64,000 nt of DNA from Entonaema liquescens. Its lineage: Eukaryota > Ascomycota > Sordariomycetes > Xylariales > Xylariaceae. Below are positions 43,643 to 54,496 of the stretch, one piece after another. Numbering within the stretch: position 1 is the first letter of the stretch; each line of letters starts with the position of its first letter. The DNA lies in NCBI GenBank assembly GCA_902805475.1, contig CADCSX010000001.1, positions 372,001 to 436,000 on the forward strand, given 5' to 3'. The notes beneath the pieces were generated by a model. That model saw nothing but the letters and a program-made list of their open reading frames with translations, did not search any database and was not told where the DNA came from. The position numbers and the translations under genes were made by a program.

Positions 43643-45949
43643 TTATTTCCCATTGCCCTTGGCCTTACCCTTCCCTTTCGCCTTGTTACCCTTCGCAGCA
43701 GCAGCTTCCGGCTTAGAATAGAAACTTGTCGTGTCGTTACCGAATAGTTCCTGGTCGCCTTTGCCGCCCATTTCCATGAATTCCTTCGTACCTCGTTGGT
43801 CCGCAGGTCGAGGTTCTTTTGTAGGTGCATCATTCTGCTCGGCAGCAGGATTCTTAGAAAAGACCTTGATAGGACTCTTCTTAGCCTCCGGGCTATGAGG
43901 GACCTTATTAGTTATTTGCACCGAGTTGATGGAACTGAGTAACGTTCGTTCTCGGACCGCGCCTCTCCGTTGCATTTCAAGGCCCCCAATCCCCGCTACA
44001 AGTCCATCAGTACTATCGTTGACACCCAAGCTCTTCTGAGTTATCCACGGGTGTGCAAGGCACTGGTCAACTGTAAAGCGCTTCTCCGGTTCAACGACCA
44101 GCATGTGATCAATGAGATCCACTAACAACTTAATTAGTCACGAGGCTCAATAAGAAACAACAGACTGAAAATAGTAAGGACTTACACGCCGGATCTCCTA
44201 CTGAATCCCAGTATGGAGAAGGATAGTCGAATCGCCCGCTCTTAATTTGCTGTGAAAGCGTGTACGGGAAATCGCGGCTATAGAGTTCGTCCGAGAAAGG
44301 AGGAAACCCGCACAGACAGATATATAGCACCACTCCAAGCGACCAGATGTCGACGGCTTTAGTATATTTCCTGTGTTTTCCTTCTGCTAGAATCTCGGGC
44401 GCAACGTAACTTGGTGTACCACATAAAGTGGTCGTAAAGGATTCCTCGCCTATGATCTTGGCGAGACCAAAATCGGCAAGTTTAACATGGAGATCCTTAT
44501 CAACTAATAAGATGTTTTCGGGTTTCACATCCCGATGAACAATATTTCTATCATGCTATTCTTGTTGTTAGCCATGTCAAGGCAAGAGGAAATGGAAGAT
44601 ATACCAAGTACTTAATACCCTGGAACAGCTGAATAAATAATTTCCTTGTTTCCGACTCGCTCAACTTTTGCTTCATTACAATGTAATTGAACAATTCTCC
44701 TTCAGGCGCAAGCTCGAGAACAAGATACACAGCATTCTTCTCGTTGAAGGTATCTTTCAGGCATAGGACGTTGGGGTGGCTGACTCCCATCAATACTGCA
44801 ATTTCCTGCTGCAAGCCATCCGTTTTCGACCTCTCATCCATACCGGGGTTTTTCGTGAAAATCTTTACAGCATATCTTTGGCCAGTAGATTTCTCAACGC
44901 ACAGGTATACCTCAGCGAAATGGCCCTTGCCCAAGCGGTCGAGGAGAGTATACTGCTGTAGGAACGCACTGGAAGCTCGGGTTCGTGGATAGCGAAAGAT
45001 AAATCGGGCCTTGTCCATAACCGCAATCTCGTCCTGCTCTTGTAGCTCGCGGCGCTGATTCCTTCCAACGATGGCCTCGTTTACGAAAGTTCCATTGCTC
45101 GACATGTCCTCGAGAATAGCAACTGTGTCGTCGCCCTTGTTCTCGGTAAATATTAAGCAGTGACGGTTGGAGACAATTGGATCATCCACAATGATATCTA
45201 CTGGCAGTCAGTACTCGTTCCAGTCATAGCAGAGTTCCGAATAACAGAGAAAAAGAAGAATAGACCTACCACACTCGGGATGTCGTCCAATCAGATATCC
45301 GCCTGACGGTATACCCTTAATCTTGGACTTCTCGAAATTTTCTTCCTGTTTTAGGGCACTAGCATTAGACGAGCCAGGCTGCTCCTTTGCTAGTGCACCC
45401 GAAACGTCATTGGGTAGTTGGCAAGTAGAACGCTTTTTCAGTACCACACACCTGCCACCGTGTTTGGGGTCCAACGGGAAGAGATAACCCCATACACCTT
45501 CTTTCTCTTCATCCTCAACCTCGTCAGACAGAGCGCCATTGCCTTCAACAACCTGTGAAGTAGGAAAAGCTTGTGTGTCTTGCGGAGGAGATGATAGTCT
45601 CTGCAGTTGAGAGAAAGTCTCTTCGGGAGTACGATGCGTGACTTGACTAGGCCGTCCATCTGGCGGCTCAGCTGTTGATTCCTTATATAGGTCTTCGGTT
45701 TCGGTCCGATGGGTAACAGGAGAAGGTAACTGTTGCTTGTTGGTAATAACTGGTGTTTTTAACTGTTCGGTATTCTCTATCTTCTGCGACAATCGGCCAG
45801 ATCGACGCGGCTTCTTGGAAAGATCATTGTCGGTCTTAGAAGGAGGAGACTCCTATTAGGTATTGTTAGCGGAAAGAGAACGCGAACAAGGTAAAGGTAG
45901 ATTGAAGTACCCTCTGTCGTTTCAACTGACTCTTCTCGCGTGGAGCCAT
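43643..45949 (-). CDS. chk2: FHA-domain checkpoint kinase, Chk2/Cds1 (PRD-4) type
   Basis: Serine/threonine kinase of the DNA-replication and damage checkpoint; in Neurospora the orthologue PRD-4 also links damage to the clock. Five exons: 45949-45911, 45852-45270, 45197-44605, 44555-44186 and 44121-43643 (687 residues; introns 50-73 nt). The N-terminus has several SQ/TQ pairs (SQKIEN, DTQAFP), possible ATR/ATM sites. FHA domain: GGYLIGRHPEC-DIIVDDPIV, SNRHCLIF, SSNGTFVN. Kinase domain: RLGKGHFAEVYLC loop, AVKIF lysine, YLVLELAPEGELFNYI, HRDVKPENILL, DFGLAK, and the APE motif in PSYVAPEILAEG. The C-terminus is Lys/Ala/Gly-rich (AAAAKGNKAKGKGKAKGNGK). The last acceptor (TTAG at 44122) was chosen because it alone keeps phase and gives DPALDLIDHM. 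No disruption. Confidence 0.95.
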
Positions 45950-48105
45950 GGTTGGCTGCCTTGAGCGAGGATGTATTAGAAATTCGGATGCGACAAACCA
46001 ACAGAGAAAGAGGAAAAGAAGAAAGAAAAAAAAGAAAAAAAAAGGACGGAGACAACAAGTAACTACGCTTAGCTCTATAATATAACAGGGGGTTGCTGGA
46101 TACCGTCTTCAAATCCTAGCGAAAGAGGCGAGCTTAGATAAGTTGGTGTAGAATTTTGTTAAAGACGGGTTGGTGAAGGTGAAAAAGCTTATTGGTATAA
46201 AAAGGGCCCCCAGCTTCGAAAGTCTGCGGGTAGATTTACATTACACATGGAACCAGACGAGAATCAATGGGCAGGTACAGACGGGGTACATAAAAAAGAA
46301 ATATAGTAAAGGGACGGTGCCAACGCGAACACGGGACTAGCGGCTGAGCAACCAACAGGGCGACCAGGGCAAGTCCAGGGGAGACTTGCGACACTATCAC
46401 CCTTCTATTTCACCGAATTTATGTTGACTCATAACCGAGCAATTGTTCAGGTGCATTTCTGCAAAAAAGAAATAAAAAAGAAAAGTGTAAAAATCTAGAA
46501 TAGTCATATGCACCGAGTTACCCGTGGTTTCCGTGAGAAGGAATCCAAGAGAAATCGCGAAAGAGCGAAACTGAAACTAAACAGCTGATAGTGCGTGAGG
46601 TCATCTCAAGTTTCCTAAACTCAATGGACGCCTGTTGCTCCTGCTGCTGATGCTGCTGCTGCTATAATCGGTAAGTGGGGAAGCTCCCCAGTCTTGCCCA
46701 GGTTTCTGTAGGGCTGTGCAACATGTACGAAAGTACATGTACGTACCCTTTTACCCGATGCGATGAAGCTTGCACCAGTCCCACCTCTTCCAATAGAATG
46801 AACCTATCTCTTACACTCTCAAATTCCGTCATTCAAAGATTCCCGACCTTTTCTGTGCAACTATACATTATTAGTAGGTAGTATCTACATCCTTGTAAGA
46901 CCTGGGTATAGAAACTTTAAGTCGGAATATTTACCTTCATCCAAGCCCAAAATCTGACCTCTTTAACCTAGTCTTATTCTAAATATGATGATGCAATACG
47001 TTCGAATAATAGGTACATGAGGTGACTTTAGTACAACTTATACTGAGGTAACTATTCCAAAAAGAAGAAAGTAGCAGGTTTACTTCGCATGAGGCTTAGT
47101 ATTGGTCACGCGTAGTCTGGCTCTCGACATCTCAACACGCTTTAGTTTCAGGTGATTAACTGCAAAAGCCACCTGCAGCGCCTCACATGCGTTACGCTTA
47201 CCCACGAGATTCTCAAGTCTATAAGTAACATAAACATAAACAAAAACAATAATAACCAGTTTTCTGAGAACTTCGCAGTTTTAGTATTACTAAGATTCTA
47301 CGTAAGGTACCTATCCCAGCAGTAGCACAGTTGAAATATCTGTTGTATCAGGTATACGTTAGGTACATAGTATACGAGTTGTAATTAACTCATAGCCACA
47401 ACGTTTGGATATTAGATAGAAAACCTAGGAAACAAGGTCATTCACTTTGATACTATTGTACTAACTTAAGAGAATCATATCTAGGTAATTGCTACCTTCG
47501 TTATACACGATTAAAATTACGGGTGCACCAGTACACGTCTCCATCCTTATATGGGTTTCCTCTCACCCAATGGCTCAAAGCTATGTCCTGGTATCATGAC
47601 TGCGAATGCCAACCCGATATCCTTAACTACTGCTCAGAAACAATATCAGCAGTCCACCAAGAGCCTTTGAACTGATTTGGTATTCACCCAGAATGCTCCA
47701 TAACGCCGTGAACAAAGAGATCTGTACTCTTTTGTACCTGAAATTCCATATTCTCTACCAATGCCAGTGCGTCGAATGCAGCCCCAACCGTCGTCATATG
47801 GGGTCATTTTCGTTAGTTCGTGAAGCAATTATCGTCATCGAATCCATCGCCTGACGAGGTGGGGAGGGCGTTACAATCCTCAGAGGAGGACAGAAGATCA
47901 GCGGACAGAAAGGTGTGAGAGTCTTAGAGAGATCCAAATGGGGTATCTGGAAGAAGGAGCGATTCGATCGCCGTTTCTACCGCTCGGAAGTGGATGAAGA
48001 AGAATTTGAACCTGTGACATTTGACTTCCGTCGACTGAGCCCATTCTTCTGTGAGTGCGGCAAGGAAGATGAAGACGAGAGTGACGTGTTCGACTTCCGC
48101 CGTTT
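45950..48105. other. Intergenic region between the Chk2 and ArfGAP genes
   Basis: No supported gene. Holds the Chk2 promoter (with an A/G-rich stretch at 46005-46055 upstream of exon 1), a CTG-repeat-like stretch at about 46630-46662, several TAGGTACC-type motifs, and the ArfGAP 3' region. A 92-codon plus-strand frame at 47915-48187 lies antisense to the ArfGAP 3' end and is not called. Confidence 0.5.
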
Positions 48106-48116
48106 CTACCGCTCGG
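47969..48116. repeat. Direct repeat of 19 bp around the ArfGAP stop codon
   Basis: CGCCGTTTCTACCGCTCGG occurs at 47969-47987 and again at 48098-48116, 129 bp apart. The second copy contains the ArfGAP stop codon (48106-48108). Shorter matches (GACTTCCGYCG) flank both, so a longer, diverged duplication at the 3' end of the gene is likely. Confidence 0.8.
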
Positions 48117-51100
48117 GAATCGGCGACTTGGCCAGGCGCCCGCCCGCGCTGATGCGCTTTTGTAGGCGTGCGTCCTTATCGCGCTGAAGTCGCTCGCTCG
48201 GGCTGGGACTTAAACTACCCGACAACGACGACCCTGAGGCCTCGATAGCAGCGCTACGGCCCCGCTTCTGCTCTATGTACATCTGCGCGCTTCGACTTAA
48301 CGGGAAGGCAGGCATCGTAGAGGGTATCTCGGCTCCATTTTGTATTAGCATTTCAGCCACTGGAAAAGGAACAACCCGTGTTTCGGGCTCTGGCCGTCCA
48401 GATGTAGGTGTAGTAGGTGATGGGGACGCCGGATCAGCCGCAGCGAGGGCTAAAAAGATAGGATGCGTCCCGCGGACTTTATCTAGGACATTGGGGTTGG
48501 CCTTTAATGCCAGTGCATAGATGACTTGTTGGATCTCGTTACGCTTTATAGCCGCGAGGAGCGTTTCGTCGGCGGTCGGATATCTTGAGAGAGTGGCCGA
48601 GATTGGCTCTACGTAAGCCCTGTCCACATACTTCGCAGTTATAAACTTGAGACGTTGCTCTCGTGTAGCCTGAGGACTTGGTTTCAACGAGGGGTCAAGC
48701 TTAGCTTCCCAAACCATGTTAGAGACTCTATTTCCGACAAGGAGCAGTAGCTCGATAATATCGGGCGTAAATGAGGTTATGTCGAGCGTAAGAGACCGGA
48801 CCTTGCTGATATGCGTCCCGAGAGATCGATGAATACCACTGCATTCGATACAGAGGATGATAGCTAGATTGATGGATACCCACTCAACCTTAGAGCCGCT
48901 GCCGCAGTCAGCACACCAGCAATTGCCCTGATCATTGTCACGGAGCATCTGGAGAAGTTTGTCCGGATTTTCGTCATAGCTGCTGCTGGGCGCGCGTGCG
49001 TTTGTGGGCCGCGCTCCAACTGTAGTCCGGCGGGAAGGAGCAGAGCTGCTATTAGTGTGCGAGCCATGGTGAGAACCATGATTTAAGGAGCTACTCTTCC
49101 CGGTCAAAATCGACCCAATATCGCGCTTAAGGCTAGTAGTTTGTTCCCCGGGAGACATCGGCTTCTCCTTGAGGCCACGGCCTTCGACCGCGCTCTGGAG
49201 AGCGTTGTTAATAGAGAGGATCCAGCTATTCATGTCTTCGCCTGAAGTCGCCTGGTATACTCTCTTATAATGGGGCGTAATGACTTCAAAGCAAAATCGT
49301 CGTTCCGCATTTCTTGCTTCGCGGACAGATGCCATACGAAGATCAATAGGGTCCATGTGAAGATCTAGCTTCTGTTTCCAGTTGCTATACTCCGATAATT
49401 TCCCCTGGTCTAACACGACCCAGAACCTATATTTGTTAGCGCGCAATCACAGCATCCAGTATATGCAAGTCTGTACGTACTTGTGCCAACCCTGCTTGTT
49501 CAGGGAGAGGGGATCTACATGAGTACCCGGCCGATTCAAGGCCCAGAGCAGACCTTCTTTCCGATGCGTCGAGTTCTTCTCGGCGTTGGTCAACTGACTA
49601 AAATCCTTCTCCTCCAAGTCTCGTATGCCCTTGAACTTTAAGGTTTGCGCGGGGCTATGTAAGGAGCCATGACCAATACTCCCTGGAGATCTTGAGAGGT
49701 CTGTGCCTCCTGTAGCCAGGGGACCCGAGTTCCCTGTCGGAACTGCTTTAAGCTGAGAACTGGTACTATCCGCCCGGCCAAGCTCAGAGTCGGAGGTGTG
49801 CAGGTTGCCATTGGCATTCTGAGTTGGAGGCGTATTGGCTGCCGAAGCCACAGTCTCCGGCTCATTATACTGTAAATTACTCTTCTCCAGCACGCGTCTT
49901 TTTCCTCCCGTTCGCGTCTTTGGTATTGGAACTCCTTGTCAGCGTCTTGAACTTCGTTCGCCAGAGCCTCCAATTGCGGTAGCAAGTCCTCCACCTTCTG
50001 AGCGGTAGCTAAAAAGGTTCTTGCCTGAGTGTCCGCATACTTGGTTAGATGTGACAAAACTTCCTGTTCCTTGCGACCACCATGCAGGTCTTGCATGAAC
50101 GACGAATAGTCGAAGCGCTTGAGCTCGAAATTCCTCCTCTTTGTCTGATATTTGGTATCGCTCTCGGCAAGCTTCTTAGTCTTCACCGAGTCTTGCCGTT
50201 GGCCAAGGTATCGAGATACGTAAGAGTAGTAGTCCTTGCTTTCCTCTTCAAAGTCTCGTCGTTTTGACTCCGCCTGTTTGATATCATAGGTATACAACTT
50301 CCCTATAGGGTCGATAATAAGCTTTTGTAAATTAATTGCATTCTGCTTCTCATAAGCGAGAATTTCTTTAGCAATCTTGTCAAAATAGTGGTCTATAGCA
50401 GGTTGGACGGCATTGGCGTTTGTCGCAGAGGCTTCCCGGAGGGCCTCCGTAAACGCCACAAAAGCCTCGTTCGCCTCGATCTGGGCAGTGTATGCGTGAT
50501 CGGCTTTCTTTAGCACCTTTTTCATCTGGGTTCTCATGTTGCCTGTCTTTTGTTCGAGCGCCTTAATGGTAGCTCTGAAAACCGGGCCATCATCGCTCAC
50601 GGTCATGTCTTCCCCTGGGCGAGGGCAGGATATATCAAGTTTCACAGATTCCCGAGAGCCTTGCGCGATGGTGGGCGCGATGGATAATGTATCAATCTGG
50701 GGATGTTGAGGATGTAGAGGAGATATTGGTTCTTCTTGCTCACTAATGCGCGACTCGACCGATTGAGATGACGGAGCCCGTATTCTCGGAGGGACTGCTA
50801 ACTGAAATGCGGGAGATGGGGAATTGGGATGGCTTAAGAAAGGTGATGTATCTGGATATGGAGTTAGATCTAATTCAATGCCAACCAAGTTCGGCTCGCA
50901 AACTTACTAGCAACCCAAAAAGAGAATCTGGCGAGGGTATCCAGGCGGTGTGCTCGTTGGTCGTATTCGACGAACTATAAAGATACTGCTTAGCAAAGTC
51001 CAATGCTGCCATTCAGATTCACATACGCTGCAAACATTCTTCCATCCGCCTCCCGCGTCTTCCGTCGCCTTTGGTGGTTTCCATTTCCACGACCACTCGA

Positions 51101-51694
51101 ACGTTACCGAGGGGCTTCCGCCTGTGGTGTAATCTCCGACCAATTCAACATTCGCATTTTTATGTAAATTCGGGTCTGCGTGAAACTCGCGGGTGACAAG
51201 ATTCTCGAGCTCTCTGTTGTTTGAAGCATAAACATATGTTAAGCCATTAATATGTGTATCGGCCCCGGGGCTTGTTTCCTCTTGGCGGACGACAAAGGTA
51301 AAGTTGAATACAAGTTCGTCGTCATTACTAAGTTTAAGAAGGAAGTTCGGCGCAACGGTAGGGTCAATATCCTAGAACGACGTTATCAGACATATGAGCA
51401 ATACTTCCAGACCAGGCTTATTTCCGCCTCTTGTATCACGACTAACCTGAATGAATTCAGCCGGACCAGAATCACCCGATGTTCGTGTTGCTGTAGCCCG
51501 AGTTGCAGGGAAAGCGTTAGGGACTATAGTAGTTGAGATGCGCTTGCGAGGGCAGGAAATAACGAGGGATGCAATTGATACTAGATCCTGTCAGCTTCAG
51601 TCGCGCGCATAATAGGATGAGTTAACAAACATCGATTCTGATCCCTTAAATAGATGGCAGAGCCATCATCAAGTCTGCTGCTCACGATGCCCAT
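48106..51694 (-). CDS. BAR-PH-ArfGAP protein (ACAP/centaurin-beta type), one probable frameshift
   Basis: GTPase-activating protein for Arf with membrane-curvature (BAR) and phosphoinositide-binding (PH) domains; acts in vesicle traffic. Six exons: 51694-51631, 51580-51447, 51371-51027, 50974-50908, 50797-49481 and 49426-48106 (about 1,082 residues; introns 50-110 nt). The start MGIVSSRLDDGSAIYLRDQN and the N-terminal beta-rich region (FLLKLSNDDELVFNFTFVV, VTFEWSWKWKPPKATED, FVEYDQRAHRLDTLARFS) are conserved in fungal members. The BAR domain begins at FRATIKALEQKTGNMR. The PH domain is KFWVVLDQGKLSEYSNWKQK onward. The zinc finger is CWCADCGSGSKVEWVSIN then LCIECSGIHRSLG. The frame shifts once, inside REREEK/RRVLEKSNLQYNE: the minus-strand A run opposite 49899-49903 has five A where six would keep the frame. 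All splice phases then agree. Confidence 0.9.
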
Positions 51695-52645
51695 GGTGAG
51701 GGAAGCTGGCCAGATGAAGGCCGCGCGAAAGCAAAGCAAAAAGTAACAATCCGATAAAAATATACGACTAGAAGTAAAGGAAGTATGGGATCCAAGGTTA
51801 ATATATTAACTAGTGACGTTGTAGGAGAGATATGTATCAAATTGGAGAAAAGGTGGTGTCGCAACGGTCGCAGCGACCGCAATGTTGAGTGGTTGCGGGC
51901 AACCAATCCGGTTAGAATCAGCGGTACACAGTGGACTTTGGCGGGGTCAAGTTACCAAAAGGCAAAGGCAAAGGCACCGAAGGGGTGTGTCGTTGCAGCT
52001 GGGCGTCCGTGTTGCCTTGCGCCGAATATAGCCTTGCATATAATATCTTAAGAGCCCCCAAGTGACGTTCGAGTCACCGAAGAGGCAAAATATATCACAA
52101 TATTATTAATTGCGACGTTAAACCTAGATGGCGCAGATGTAAGTACGCGGCATTCATTACACGAACAAGGTCGAGAATGAATTAAATGGATTAGACAGAA
52201 ACACGAGCGCGGCAGGGCAAAAGGGCGAAGGGGGGACAAAAACAGGGGGGTTATTCGCTAAAAGAACAATGGACAGCGAGGGATCCTCTCTTCTTCTAGC
52301 TGAAACAAATCTGGTTGGTTGGTTAAGATGACCCGTACCTTTTTTTTTTTCCCCAGGCACACGCAATGCCCAGTTATATAAAATCTTTGGTAAGCAACTC
52401 GTGGACAAGCAAGGCTGAGCCAAAACTTGTTCAACCTTCGCATGTGATGTCAAAATACTGCTTCCTAAAGCCAATATCCAATGCGTGTCTGAGGATTTAC
52501 GTATTTCGTATTTATGTCGTGTGCTTCTCGGAAATATGATTTTGTTCGGGATGATTTATTAAAAGAACACGTGTAAAATGCAATGCGCCTAAAAAAATCT
52601 TTCTGTTGTTGTATACCTCATGTAGTATAGAAAAAGTAGCACATG

Positions 52646-52665
52646 AAAAAAAAAAAAAAAAAAAA
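52646..52665. repeat. Poly-A tract (20 A)
   Basis: Mononucleotide run in intergenic DNA. No associated element recognised. Confidence 0.9.
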
Positions 52666-54267
52666 GGTGGACAGTAAAGAATTTTGAAGCGATTAGCATG
52701 CGAGTAAGAAATGCATCAGGTTCAATATGCCAGGTACGTATAGAAATCCAAGCAAGAAAGCACCTGCATTTACAAAACCCAATCTACATTTTAGTTCAAG
52801 TATCTTACGTGCAGGCATGGAACTCCTGCCATCACAACCTTAGGTAGGTAGGTACTCTCAGTTATATGTACATGGTACATAGACAAAGCTAAAGATGTTT
52901 ACATAAGGTATAACACATAAAAAGGAGAAGCCACAGTAGTGTTAATGATGCTGTGAAAAGAATGAAAAGAGTGGAAACATCAAAGTAAAGCAAAAGGGAT
53001 GAAATGGTTAACACGTGAGTACGTGTACACATACGCACGTACATATTAACGAATCTGCTGAGTACCTATAGATTGAAGCTGTCTTACTATTTTTTATTTA
53101 TAAACACACACTTATTACCGCTGCGTTTTTATGTGTCTTTACAACTCGTAAAGATTACATGGACATATGAATTGCTATCATTATAATCTCGTCATCTCTA
53201 CCTTAGGTATATAAGCACTAAGTATTTACAAGCACTCGGCACAGCCCGAGTTTATAAGCGAAGAGTTGAGAGTAAGTAAGTAGGTATGTATATAATATCT
53301 GGGTAGGTTTGATCAAGAAACTTAAGACAGTATCTGAAAGGGTTATTCAACTTGTGTATTAGAAGTTCCAAAGCTGCAACATTCTCATTTACGAAAGGCT
53401 CTGAGACATTTCAGCTGTAGAGGAACCTTGGTTGCACGCAGAAACTTGGAAATCTTAAACGTGCATCTCTCTCTACATAGGTAAGCAATATAGAACGTAA
53501 GTGCCAATTATTATATCCTTACCTGCAGAATCTATGAGAGGTACATGTTGCATGCCATACATCATGTTTTCGTCTCGTGAGATAGGTAAGCTGAGATGGG
53601 GGAACCCAGCAAGCGTTGGAGATGCATATCATATACAATATTGACCAGACAGAGATGCAATTCCATGAAATTTTACATGATTCAATCCTTTTTTGTTTAT
53701 ATGTCTCTCCTCGGGTTGGTCTCTGTATCTCGCAAAGCTACCTAGGTTAAAGGACTCTAGATAATACATAGGTACATCTCATGTTACAGCAAACGCACAT
53801 GTGACTTATTAAAAGGTACTGAACAAAAAAAGCGAAACTAAAGGGCCTCATCATGCATCAATGAATCGTAACTAGTGGCTTCCCATTGGATACAAATTGG
53901 TTAGTGACCCCTCAACTCCCTTCAATACCACTTAATACATGTACAACGATAAGATAACTCCCCTTATTTGTACGTGACCTACCTACTTAACCTAACCAAG
54001 CCTTACCTACCTAGGTACCACCTAAAACCTACATATATTGAATTTGTTGTGGGGAAAATATGGCCATTTGGCAATTATAAGGAAGTACAATACAACGCTC
54101 TATATTTTTATTTTAGGTACCTACTCGACCCTAATGACTTTGGTGGAACCTGCTGCACCTCGTAAAAGGGAAAGCCCAACCCCCAGGGAGCCGCCCAATT
54201 GTGATCTATTTCTGGACGTAAAACTTTAGTTCGAATTGCCGGCGGCGTCACCTGCAACCCACCTGGG

Positions 54268-54315
54268 CACATACCTAATCACATACCTAATCATATACCT
54301 AATCATATACCTAAC
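54268..54315. repeat. Four tandem copies of a 12-bp unit
   Basis: Units CACATACCTAAT (twice), CATATACCTAAT and CATATACCTAAC, directly adjacent, 180 bp before the start codon of the Munc13-like gene. The unit shares ACCTA with the dispersed palindromes of this genome. Confidence 0.9.
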
Positions 54316-54496
54316 CTTATCATCGCCTGACCGACACGACTCTCGTCATCGTCATCTCTCTCACACAAACCCTTTCTAACCGGTCTCCCATCTAATCGAA
54401 ATTCCACGGGGTCATTTGGCGATGCTAAAAACATGCGGCGCAAATAATTCGTGGAGCATTAGTTCATAAGACCGGCTTAGCTTCGCCTTTTATATC

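Larger units (their letters stand above)
51695..54496. other. Long divergent intergenic region between ArfGAP and Munc13-like genes
   Basis: No supported gene in 2.8 kb. It contains a poly-A run (52646-52665), a T-rich run near 52339-52350, many CCTAGGTA/TAGGTACC motifs (52843-52856, 53281-53290, 53740-53775, 53990-54025), and a 12-mer tandem repeat just before the Munc13-like gene. Short frames at 51682-52474 have no domain. A long 5' untranslated region for either gene is possible. Confidence 0.5.

Noticed and set aside
47915..48187. 92-codon plus-strand frame
   Set aside because: Antisense to the 3' end of the ArfGAP gene, whose minus-strand coding evidence is strong; kept only as a repeat observation.
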